Shown here piece by piece: positions 1-12,800 of a stretch of 64,000 nt of DNA (its first letter is position 1; each line of letters begins with the position of its first letter). The position numbers and the translations under genes are program-made. The stretch is from Amaranthus tricolor. Lineage: Eukaryota; Streptophyta; Magnoliopsida; Caryophyllales; Amaranthaceae. Under the pieces are notes generated by a model. It saw nothing but the letters and a program-made list of their open reading frames with translations, did not search any database and had not been told where the DNA came from. Location: positions 38,046,313 through 38,110,312 of the forward strand of contig NC_080047.1 of the NCBI RefSeq assembly GCF_026212465.1. The letters run 5' to 3'.

Positions 1-690
1 TGTCAGAATAAATACCTTTAAAGTCAACTTGAAAAAATTTTAAATTTTAAATTTTAAAATTTAAATTTGGATTAGCCCATTTACAAGTGTTTGTGAATAA
101 TAAATTTGAAATTAGACAAAAGAAAGTGAATCAACATAAAAAATGCAAATCCAATGAATAAATCAAAATAAAAGGTAGAAAGCTCTTGAGTCTAGTTTTA
201 ATGGTGTAAATCTTGCATTAATGCAATTTTTGCATCAAAAGTAATGGCCAAAAGAGAGAGCATGTATCAAATTTCAACATAAAACTTATGCATTATAAGC
301 ACATTTCTTCTCTTTTGCTCCTCTTTATTTGTAGAACATTTTCAATCGAGCTAATATAAAAAATTTAATGAAATAAAAATATAAATATTAATCAAATAAA
401 TAAATTAGACCCAATCACACAAAACACGCAACTTAGCCTTGGTCGAGTCATACAAAACGTGCGACTGAGTCCATTTTTTAATTTTTGTACATTTTTTAAG
501 TTAATATTTACAATTATTTTTAAAATTAATAATTTTAGTTTAATAATAATAAGTTTTATTTTATATTTCAAAATAGATTTAAAAGTAATTTGGTAATTTC
601 ATTAAAAAAAAATGACAATACAATAAAAAGAGGGACGACATCAACAAAATATCAATCGAGGAGTTTTATGTCCGAGTAAACTAGGAGTAA
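1..690. other. AT-rich intergenic region upstream of the RRM gene
   Basis: No coding region is supported here. The sequence is A/T-rich low-complexity DNA. The only structured part is a pair of short related motifs near 411-467 built around CACAAAACACG and TACAAAACGTGCGACT. They resemble the 33-bp hairpin repeat at 19804-19892. GC content rises abruptly from about 720, which looks like the transcribed leader of the downstream gene. Confidence 0.6.
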
Positions 691-881
691 ATTGTAAATG
701 TCACGACTCACAAGTAGTATGAATAGAAGCGCCGCCTAAGAATTTTGCTCAACATACATTCCGCCATTCCTCCACAGTCCTCACATCATTCGCGATTGAC
801 CACCTTCATCCTTCACTGACGTCCGCAGCCGCGCCCCACCGAAACTGTCGCACAGTCGTAGCCAGCCCCAGCCACCAAACC
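690..881 (+). promoter_or_regulatory. Probable 5' leader of the RRM gene
   Basis: A local GC-rich, C-rich island in otherwise AT-rich DNA lies immediately upstream of the split start codon and runs into the exon 1 donor at 884. It contains no upstream ATG in a strong context. No TATA box was clear; the leader extent is inferred from composition only. Confidence 0.4.
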
Positions 882-3800
882 ATGTATATACTTTTTCCAC
901 TAAAGATTCATATTTGTGCAATTGTTATGGATTTTGCATTTCTTTGAATGTTAGTTGTTAAACATTTTTTGTTCATCAATTTAATCAATTAGTTAAATTT
1001 AGGGTATTGTTAATCAATTTAGGTTTTTAGTTTAACTGGTGGTAAATTTATAAATTTAGGGTTTCATTTTTAATTTCTTGGAATTTTGTTAGAGTTTTAA
1101 TTGATTAGTAATTTAATTCTACAATTGATGTAGGGTTTATACATTTTCAAATGATGGATTAGTAACTTATTTCTACGATGATTCTGTATTTCATTTTTTC
1201 GGTTGTGTATTTCATCTTCATTCTTCATTTTGCCTTTATTTTTCTTGATTTTTATGGAGGAATGCTTCAATTTGCTGTGATATTAGACTATTAATGAGTA
1301 ATTTTGGTGAGTGATTTTAGTGAATAATGGTACTTAATAATACTTAAGGAATGCTTTAACGGAGGAATGCCTTAATTTGTATTGATGGAGGAATGTTGCT
1401 AATGGTGGTACTTAATTGTTGGGATATTAGTGAATAATTTTAGTGGGCTTTTCTTACTATTTTATTGTGGTGGTTAATGAAGAACACTTGCTAGCTTAGT
1501 CTGATGGCTGATTAGGTATGTCTAAAATGGTGAAAATTGCTAATGTGTTAAAAATGGAGTTTTTGTCGACAACAGAAAATTTGTTATTAAGAATTTTTTG
1601 CCTCCGGTCAATAACAAACAAATTCTTTGTTATTACAAAAATAAAGTTGTGCAAATGAGTCTTTAGCCGACCTGATTTGTTTTCTTAATTTTGATCATGC
1701 TTGTTTTCTATCCTTTTATTGAGAATGCTTGTTTTTGGTAGTAAATTATTGGTTTTCTTAGTTTTGAATTGGCTTGTTTTCTTCAATTTTTTTGCATTGA
1801 ATTTGTTACAAAATTCTTTCAATTTCTTAGTTTTAAAAGCAATTTCTTAGTTTTGACATTACGTGGACAATTACCATAATAGAACATTGATAATATAATT
1901 TTCATTTTATTTTAATCGTTGACAATGCTTGATTTTTTTTTTTCTGGATCCGCCGCTGTAATCTGAAATCTTCCATTCTACTTCTTTTTCTTTTTTCGCG
2001 TTCCTAAATATTGTTATTGATTTTGTTTTGTAACTGTATAGGTCTCGAATTCTTGTCAAGGATTTGCCTAAATATGTCAACGAGGATCGTTTAAAGGAGT
2101 TTTTCTCTCAAAAGGGTGAAGTTACTGATGCCAAACTCATGCGAACAAGGTTATATTTTTGCTCTTAAGTTTTCTTTTGTATTAAGAAAATTAATCCCAA
2201 AATATTGATTGATAGTGTTATTGAATAATGTAAATTACAGAGAGGGCAAAAGCAGACAATTTGCTTTTATCGGATACCGGACTGAGAAAGAAGCGGAAGA
2301 GGCTATTAAGTATTTGAACAAGTCATTTCTAGATACGTCTAGAATTACATGCGAGGTTTGTTGCATATTTATTTTGTAGGATTATAGGATATACTCGTTT
2401 AGCTGTTTATTATTATGATTTATGATAAAATATTAAAGTTTATTGCTTTTCTTTTGTAATAAATATTAGATTATTAGTTATAAATTTGTGAATGATAAAA
2501 TTAATATTACATCATGAATTTTATGTTTGACTTTCTAACCAGATCTATGTCAATGTGCAATATAAGCTTTCTAACCAAGTCTAAGCAAGAAACTATTACT
2601 ATCCATTGTCACCTTAAAAGTGGTCAATTGTAATGGGAATTTCGAGGTGGGCTCTGGGCAGGTAGGAAATTGACGAGAGAGATAAGGGTTTGAGAAGGTT
2701 TTTTAATTTTGGAAGGTATTCATGGAATCTGCCTATTCTATGGCTTTCTTGATGAATGCATCAATAGCTAGGTGTTTATTTATTAAAAAGAATACAATGT
2801 ATTTGGTTAACATTCATTTGTTAAAGCAAAGAAATAATGTTGCAACTTTATGTTTATCTTTTTTTTTTTATGCTAACTGAACTTTTGAAAATGAAGTATG
2901 CAACCGGCCACTATATAACTTGGGAATGAATGCTGATAGGTTATTAGTAACTTAAGCTGACACATCAAAATGAAATATATGTAAATGTTAATCGGTTATT
3001 GTCACTGTTCATGCCCATACCTTTCTGAATGCTAATAGTTGAATTAGAAACTTGAAGAAAACCAGCACTTGCTAGGAAAATTGTGTCGATAATGTGTTAT
3101 GGTATATTCTCATTTAGGATATTTCGGTCAATATTATACTTTACGCAATATGAAGTTAAAATTAAATATTATATTAATGATTTTCATAATAAATATGTAT
3201 ATTTTAGTTGTCATCCTTGTATGGCACCATGATTAGTATTTTATTGATTGGATTAGTGATGCATAAGTTAGATTTGAGGTTGCTTGAATCATTTGGCTAA
3301 AAAGTATTCTTCTTTTAATTTGTAATATTTATGCCTTTATTACATGTTCATACTAATTAGCCTTCATCAAATTCTCTTGCTGTGGTAATTATAAAAGATT
3401 AGCCAAAGTGTAGGTGCTCAAGGGCAAGTGTCGAAGGGTTTTGTCCAAGTATAGATTTCCTTCACCATGCTTATTGTCATGTTCTCTTACATTATAGCTG
3501 CCATGATTTCTGTGCGTACAGTATGTCTGCCTAGCTAAATGGATTTTTTTACATCTACATGTTGTAAAACCAAGAAGAATGCTTCTGACATTAAAATTTT
3601 GTTTACCCATGCTTAGTTTCATTTTCGCTTTATTTGGGATTTGCGAATATTTTTGTTTATGTTTGTTTTGCATCATACCTATAGTTAGCTTGGAAAGTTG
3701 GGTCTACAAATGTTCCTCGTCCTTGGAGTCAGTATTCTAAAGAGAAGCAAGAGAAAAGGGCTGAGAAGAGCAAGAAGGTTTCTAGTGGCGAAGCTAAATC

Positions 3801-6800
3801 TGAAAAGGAGCACTTAAACAAGACTAATAGAAATGATGATCCGAAACTTCAGGAGTTTTTTCAGGTGATGCAGCCACGAAGCAAGTCAAAGTTGTGGGCG
3901 AATGATCTAGTAGTTCGTACTCTTGACCAAAATGGCAAAGGTACTGAGGTGCTAGATAAGTCGAAGCAAAAAGTTTCCAAAAAGTACCATAAAGATGAAA
4001 ATTCTGAAAGGCAGATTGATATGAATGATGGAAAGGATGTGAGCGTTAGAGATTTGGCTCAAGATGAAATCGTCTCTGATGTGGATTATTTTAAAAGTAG
4101 AGTAAAAAAACAATGGTCAGATTCGGAAAGTGATGGTGATGAGGATGGGGTTGATCTTAATATGAATGATGAAGATAATGCGTATGCCTTTCAAGTTAAC
4201 GGAGATAAGGAGGATGTTCAGGAGAAAATGTCCTCTAAAGAACAAAAGTTTCCAGAAGTAGTTGATTTTGAAGAAGCTGGTTGTGAATTGACGAACTGTG
4301 TAAGTACATCATCTAAGCCAGAAGACATTAATGAAGTGCTTCAGATTGGTCGTCTTTTTGTTCGCAATCTGCCCTATGGTGCAACGTAAAATATTTTCTT
4401 TAAATGTCTATGTAGTATGTCAAATTGTTGTAAGTTACATATTATTTGATTAATGATCTAATTTTGATTTGTATTAATTGCGTATTTCACAGTGAGGATG
4501 AGCTGATGGAGCTTTTCAGTAACTTTGGGAATGTTTCGGAGGTTCATCTTGTCATTGATAAAGAGACAAAGCGGTCTAAGGGTTATGCTTATGTTCTTTA
4601 TAAAGTTCCAGAACACGCTGTCAGGTAAGATTCTTAGCCTTGTCTGTCGCTTACCGGATGATGTAAATGATCATTTGAATAAGGATTTTAGAGCTCTCAA
4701 ATCTGAATGGTTGCAATATTGTTTTTTCTTAATATGTCATGTTTGTTTTTATGTCTATGGGTGGATAATGGAGATAGTCATGCAAAAGTAGGTTAAAAAC
4801 TCTTTTTAGAGGCGTTTTTCAGGAATAAACTGCGGTTAAAGTGGAGAAGCTCCTTTAATGTTATAGTCTTGGTTTTTGAATTTTATTTTTAGATGGCGAG
4901 TAATTTCAAATGAAATGTAGAAGATGGAAAAAAACTTAAATGTCGAGTTCTCGTATGCTAGATTAGCGTAGTTCTTTGTAGAAAGGTATTAAAATTAATA
5001 ATCTGAATTTTTTTGTATTTGTATCTCAGGGCATTAGAAGAGTTGGATTATTCAATCTTTCAAGGAAGATTGTTGCATATTTTACCAGCAAAAGGAAAGA
5101 ATCCTTTAAAAAGTCAAGAGTAAGTTTGTGTTGAGTTTGCACCTTTTGGTTTGTTATCACTTTTCCTCTCGGAGATTATTGTATTTCATGCTAGCCTAAT
5201 GTAGAGGAATGATTCATTTCTGGTTTGTTAAGAACCAAACTTGCATTATGGGGAAGTATTGGATATGGGATGCTTTCAGATCATAGGCTAGCAGTAAGCA
5301 TTTAGAAATGGACGGGGAAACACTTTACGAATATGCTTGTCACGTTTGTACTATTGATTGTTTCCTTGCCCATCTGGTAAGAAAAAAGGGTGGAGAAAAT
5401 TAGGTTTTTTCTTTGTCTTCTTAAGCTAGCCAAAAATTTTCTATTCTGTTCAGGGTTTTTATTGATGAGGTGGTGTCTAAGTTAAGTTAATACCTAGTTC
5501 ACTATATGAGTTTGTAATTTGTCCAAACTACACTGCCAAAGCCCGTCATTCTCTAGTTTTTAGTTCGCATTTTTGTCTGAAAATTTGTGAATTAGGTAAC
5601 TATGCCCCGATCACAAGGGCTTTTGGGAATTGTTGTGAGACTTATCCTTCTATGAAGCTGCTGATGATCATCTGGTGGCCAGCTCAGGTCCTAACATTGA
5701 TTAAATCTTGCGGATGAGATATTTGTGAGAAATAAGGGAGAGGGAGGGTGAATTGTTAAAAAGGAAACAGAGAGCTCAGTTGGCATTTGTCAAGGGCAAG
5801 TCTCGGTGATTTGTTTGCTGTTCATTTTTTTTCCAATTGAATTTGTTGTATCCATACTATTTTAGCAGCCCCATCCCCCTTCGTTTCTTCTTGAACCGTT
5901 TAGGAGTAATGACATATGTTGCACACCTAGACTTTTCAAAAATCATACTTAGGTTTCTGTATCTGCTAATTCGTTTTTCTTGAGGAGGCAGTGATTGTTA
6001 GTATTTTAATTAATTTGCAGTTGGACCAATTTTTTTGTTTACTATCTTATGCTGTGTACGTTTTAAACGCTATATTTGTATTAATAAAGCTATTATGCCA
6101 TTCGTAAGTCATAACTTGTTTAACTGTGAGAATGTTATTTTGTCTCACTGCACCATAGATTCTTAGATTGGTTTTGGTAGTATAATAATTTACACGTATG
6201 ACTAGCTCTAAGTCATTATATCTTTATTTCAGAACTCATGTTATTGAGGGGAAAGCCAAAACATTTAAGGAGCAGAGGGTGGAAGAGAAAAAGGCATTAG
6301 AAGCTTCCGGCAATACTCAAGCTTGGAATAGTTTGTTTATGCGTTCTGACACTGTATGTCTATTTCTTATATCTTTTAATTTGTTGGATTTTATTTTCTT
6401 CTGTCATGTTTACATATTATCATGTGCCTTTTTCTGTTTTTTTTCTTCTTTTCCTTCTAGGCATTTATTATAGGTGGCAATATGTTCTTGATGCACATTT
6501 AATTTTAGTTTTGGTTTTTTAGTCTAAACTCTGAAATGTCTAGTAAAAGCTCTACCATTGTTTGTGATTTATTTTGTTGTTATAGTCTATGTTACTTCTG
6601 TGGAAACCTCTAGTATAAGCTCATATCTAGAATTGCAAAATGGGCTAGAATAGGGTATCCAAACAAGAGAAAAGAATGAAAAAAGAGTGAATTAAGAGTG
6701 AGAGTATTTTCTGAACTGCAGAATAATAGAAAAAAAAACTCAAGTAATTGAATGGAAGAAGAGAGAAGGACATACAACTTACATGGAGGTGATGAAGGCT

Positions 6801-9800
6801 TTGATGTTCAGCCGCCTAATTCTAGGGTTTTTCTTTATCAAGTGTTTGCTTTTGTCCTTCTACTTTAGGCTAAGCCCATTTAAAAGTTATCAGACTACAT
6901 TTTTTTTTAAAACCTTTTCTTTATATTTTTCTTTTTTTTTTTTTTTTCCTTTCTTTTCCTTCAATGTTATTTGATTAGTTATGCCCATTTTAACTTTTCT
7001 TTTTCTCTTATTTAGTGTCACCTTATTTTTTTTACACATTGTTTTATTCATAAAACAATACAATACAATAGTTAATGTCATGACTACATATATTTTTATA
7101 ATTATATTAAATAATACCTAAAATTTGAACAAACAAGTTAAGCGAAAATGTAGTTTGTAGAAACCAAGATGAAAATGTAGTGGTAAGGAAAGAGCCACAT
7201 GTATGTCAACATGAATAATAGGGAAAATGAAGGTGATTATGACTTCTAGTTTGTAGGTACTTGGTTGGGTAAGTTGAGGTTGATTTTTTTTTTTCTTTTT
7301 TTTTTTTTGCTTTGGGTCATTTATGGCTTAGTAGGATTGTTTCTGACTTCGTGCCAAAGTGACATTTTATGTACTCAGTCTTGCTACAATTTTGTTTATC
7401 CTTTTGTAACAAACATTTGCTTCCATATTTTTATATTAGCACACAATATAAGCACTAATGACATTTAATGTTTCTCTTTAACACATAAGCTTACCCTCAC
7501 AATTCAATCATTTATTCTACACATCAATCTACATCATTGGCTAACAACTGATTCATCAAAGCTAACTATGTGTACCTATCTTTTCCTGAGTAACAAGTTG
7601 CTTTTTTCTCCTTTCTTTGTAATTCCATTGCACTTTGTCTCTAGTATACATATTGAGTTTGTGAAAACTAGTACTCCGATAGTGTTTAGAAATTGATGCT
7701 TAAATCATCATTACTCGACTAATAAACTTCAATCAATGCAGTTGAATGTTGCTTAATTGAATATAGATTATGCTACTATAGTAATTTGTGCAAGACAGGT
7801 ACAAAATTTGATCACACCATCTTGGTCAAACAAGGATGATTTCAGTCCTCAAAACTTGCCACACGATTCAATCACCAACAAGATGACATGGGTCACAATC
7901 AATCAACAAACAAACCTTTTCTAATCATTATAAAAGTAACAAAACCAAGCCCAAAGCCCCAAACAGTTAAACATATACTTGTTGCAGACTTGAGGGACCT
8001 TGATTCTGATCAATACATCTTAAATTCAAGCTTAGAAGCCAAGTGAAGGAGAGCTTGCATCATGTTTTTTTTTTATCTTATGCTTCATGTGCTATCATTT
8101 GAGCTTAGAACATGCTATAATTGGCTTAATTATAGGTCTGCTGGTCTGGGTTGTTCTGAAAATATACAGCTTTCAGCGGTCATTAAAGAATTAGCTAAAA
8201 CTTGTCCATACTTCATCTCAACTATGTAATTTTATTGGGCTGTGGCAAATATAAGGAACCTCATTCAAGTTTCATCTTTTTTGTTTAAATTGAAGTTTCA
8301 AGTATTTTCACATGAAAAATATTGATTGTTAACACAAATATTTTAATGCATTTGTGGGATATCATATTTAGCTTTTAAAATATCATATGCTTATAGAAAT
8401 TTCCTTATTGTAACTTCTTTGTCTTTTTCCTTATCTTTTTAATTGTCGTTTTATTTGCATTCAGAGTGAAATTTAATGCTGCAAGTTGAACTATCTGACG
8501 AAATGTAGAATATCCATGAAGAAAAATCTTTTTAAGATATACCTTTTATGATTGCCTAATGACGTCCAGTTTGTTTTTGTCTTTTTTTCCTTCAAAAATT
8601 TATGTTCACTTCCTAAATGTGGCTTGCAAATATTGCTATCTTGACCTTGTTTGTAATTTTGCGGACTGACGCTAATTTATATTTTTTTGTCGTCCATTAT
8701 TGATTATGGGTTGAATTATCATTTATACTTTTAAAAGTAGGTGTTGTATGATTTTTTATGCTTTAGAGTTTGAGTTGCTTTTCTCCTTTCGATGTATATA
8801 CCTAGTAATGTAACAATGTTATGGTTACTCAGAGCATCATATGAACACAAAATAAAAACAAGAGTCAAAATTATTGTCAAAGTCAGGATTTACTTGGTTT
8901 ATCTACATGTTCTAGTTTTAGCTTAAATTTGTGACCAGTTGCTTTACCACACAGGTTGTAGAAAATATCGCTAGGAAATTTGGAATCAATAAAAGCGAAT
9001 TTCTAGATCGTGAAGCTGATGATCTTGCTGTACGCATTGCTCTTGGAGAAACTCAAATCATTGCTGAGACTAAGAAGGCTTTGGCCAATGCTGGCGTTAA
9101 TGTGGCTTCCTTGGAAGAACTTGCGTCTGGGAATAGTGAAGGTGTAAAGAGAAGCAACCATGTATTACTTGTAAAGAACTTGCCCTACAGTTCAATGGAG
9201 AGTGAACTCTCTAATATGTTTGGCAAGTTTGGTAGCATTGACAAGATTATACTACCTCCAACAAAAACGTTGGCCTTGGTAAGTCATACAGATGCTTAGA
9301 CATATTGTTAGTGTTATAATATTTTGCAAGTTTCAAATGATTCAGTGCAAGGGTTTGTATATCTGACCACCATGATTATAGTTTGTTATTCTTTACGAGG
9401 ATTGTCTCGAGGTGAGTAATTTTCAGTTCTTTTTTGGGGTGGGGTGGTTTAGATGATGGGTCAACTTAAAATGGCTATTGAAAGACTTTACAACTCCATG
9501 TCTTTAGCCTTTTCTTTGGTGGGTATTTGGTCTTCATCAATATTTAAAAGACACACAGTAACTTTCTGAGAAGTAGTAAGATGCAATTTCGTTTGCTTGA
9601 TTAAGCTTAAAAGGTGTCTCCTAGGAGTGGTGAGACGGTGTTATTTAATGTATTGTGGATACTGAAGTAAACTTGGATTTTGGTGGAGCATGATTCTTTC
9701 TTTATTTCATGGTTTGTGAATGTGCAAGTAGCACTTCACATCTAGCAAATAAATAAATTTATAAATAGTAATTATTTAGATCACAAGACAAGTGGCATTA

Positions 9801-12800
9801 CACCCTTTTCATCATATCCCGTTCTCATCCTTCAATTGTGGCTGCTTATGCTCCATTCCCTGCATGTGTGATATCCCCTCATCCTATTACTTGATAAATG
9901 TCTACAAAATTAGTGGTTTTGTTTACTGCATCAGAATTTGAATTTACCTTTAACTTAGTTTGAGTTATATTTCTTCAAGAAATCAGTTTTTTGGCTTTAC
10001 GTTTCCTCAACATGACAAACATTTGAAGTTTAGTATTATTTTTATTAGCTTTCCCTTGTTGTTAGATGATGTTTGTTTTGTCCTTCCTATATATGATGCC
10101 ATCAGTTTATTTTGGCTGCATTTGAAATTGAATAGTGTCACTAGAAATATTATATAATGGATATTTAAGTATTGATTTTAAATTTCAATACTTATTCTCA
10201 GTTTTATTGCTTCCATGAGAGGTCAAGACGGGATGGGCATGGAATTTTGTTTGAGGAGGTTGAATATGAATAGAAAACTCATTTCAATTAGTGTAAACTG
10301 TATTTTCTGTATTAAGACTTGTCTACAACACCCCATTTTTTGGAACTAAGACTCTGATATCATTGTTGTAAAGTCTTGTGTCTACTTTTTCCGAAGTATA
10401 AGGGCACTGTTTTTATCTTGTGGTTTGCATATTTCGAATTTGCGTGTGATTTAGATTTCTTCGGCTTGAAAGCCACCTTACTTTCGGTGCATTTTTTTAC
10501 GAATTGGATATCAAATTTTCGAATTTGCATGGGATCTGTCTCCAACATTTTAAAAATTTCTCATTTGTCTGCTTAATATTGGTTTTAGGATATTCAACCT
10601 TTTCTTTTAACCTATGACACCTGGTTTTTACTATAAGAAGCTACTAGGTGCTTAATTATTTGTACAAAAAATCATTAGTAGGTTTTATAGTTACATGTCA
10701 TCACCATGAATAATCAAGTTTATGCATAATGAAGATTCATTTTCTATTCCATTTTGATACTTATTTTGGACTTTGTGAAATGTTAATGACCAAGGATTTT
10801 AAAAGTTTGGTCTTGTTAGCAAATCTCTTTAAATTTCTATGTCAGTATTTAATATATAATTGTATATACTTGTTCATTGTTCCACCCTTCATCAATTCCA
10901 TCTAAAAGACTTTTTAATTCAGACACTTCCTTGAGTTTCTTATGCATCATTTTGTCCTGTTCTATAACTACCTCTTCATAATCCGCCTCACATTCTTTTG
11001 GCAAATTAGATTAAAAAAACTAAAGTTTCCTTAAAGATTAGGGTGTTTTCTTGACTCGTGTCTTGTGTAAGCTCAACACTTTGGAGAACCTACAAAAAAG
11101 ACGATCTCATTTCAATTATCTCTGAATCTCTTATGGTGGATAATGTGTTCTAATAGCATGAAAGATAATGACCAAGTCCTTTTCCACTGACAGGTACATG
11201 TGAATTAGATTATTTAGTGCTAGGGAAGGGCCTTGGATTTAGGCTTTAAAAATTGGAGATTTCCTTCAAACAAGAAAGGTCATGTAATACTTTTTTTGGA
11301 ATAGTTGTTTCTTTGCCATTATTTGGAGTTGTTGGACCTTATGGATGGAAAGATATAATAGTTTTTAAGGATATAGCTCTTTTGTTCGATGTTCGGGAGA
11401 AAGTTAAGGTCCCAGTCACGTTTTTAGCTATTTCAAATGGCTTGTTTTCAGATTTCGCTTTCTTTTTCAGGGTTGCTTCATTCCTTACTGAGTATCTTTT
11501 TTTGTAATTAATTTTTCTTTATAAAAGAAAAGTAGTTGTATACACTTACTCACCATTCAATACATTTAGGTATTGGAATGATATTGTACGTACTTATTTT
11601 GAATCGACTACACGACCTCCAAATTTCTTTTCTAATCTTTTTTAATTGTTTAGGTAATCTTTCTTGAACCAGCTGGAGCTCGTGCAGCTAGCAAAGGCTT
11701 GTCGTACAAGCGATACAAGTAAGTTGTATACCATGTCCTTTTTTGCAATTATTTAATGTGGTTTGATGTTCACGGTGATGCTTTCAGACCGTAGATAGAT
11801 GATTTCTTTGCCAAAACCACAAGATATTGCTTAAACCAACCTAAAAGGATATTTTTTACATCTTGATGATGCGAGTATTTATAGTTCGTGTGATTTGATA
11901 ACCTATACAATTAAGTCAATAAGGGATAATCTTAATATTTTTGATATAAAAAAGTACCAAAGGCTAACCTAGGAGCTAGCTTTTAAGAGCGCACAAAATG
12001 CGCTTTTGTTGGTTCAGACACGAACACATAGTGAGCTAGGTCGATTATATCAAGTATGTACTTTTAAGAACATTTTGGTCAAGTACATCACTTTTTATGG
12101 CTGTAAGGGAAGTTTGATGCGAGAGACGGTATGAGCCTTGTACTTTTAATAAAGGGATTTATATTAATTTACTTCCACCCCAACTTTGCTACAACAATTC
12201 AACCAAAAACCCTAAATTAATTCAATAAATTTTCCAATTTAACGCTAAATTAATATCCTTGATCTTGAAGAAAATCCTAGATTGTGATTTTACAATTTTT
12301 CTATAAGAACAACGATATTTATCAAGATGGAAAGCTTGGGTTAAATGGAAAATTCTAGTGGTTTGCCTTGTCTAGTGGTTAGAGTGTTGATTTATAAAAG
12401 AGGTCATTTTAGGAAGATAGAGGTAATTGAGATGCCTATGTTAAGAGTGGACATAAACTAAAAGAGAACTTGAAATGAGGCATAAATAATGATCTTGGAG
12501 TCGCAAATATTTCAAACAACAAAATGAGAAAAGTTTTTACATTAGTTTGATCATGTGCAAAGAAGATAAAAAAATGCACTTGAGGGTTGAAACTTGAACA
12601 TTGAAGAGTTTAGAAAAGGAAGAGGTAGACTAAAGTTGACTTTGATGATTGAAGTGAAGATTTAAAAAAAGACTTTGAATTTATGGGAGCAATAACAAAT
12701 TTACAATATTAAGATTTAAATAATATACGTAGAATATAAATAGAATTGGTAGTCTTTGCCGTAGATTAATAATCATAATAATGTTTAATATGTTTTCGAC

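Noticed and set aside
3685..3688. Alternative acceptor at 3688 for exon 4 of the RRM gene
   Set aside because: It shifts the frame; the acceptor at 3684 gives the conserved AWKVG continuation.
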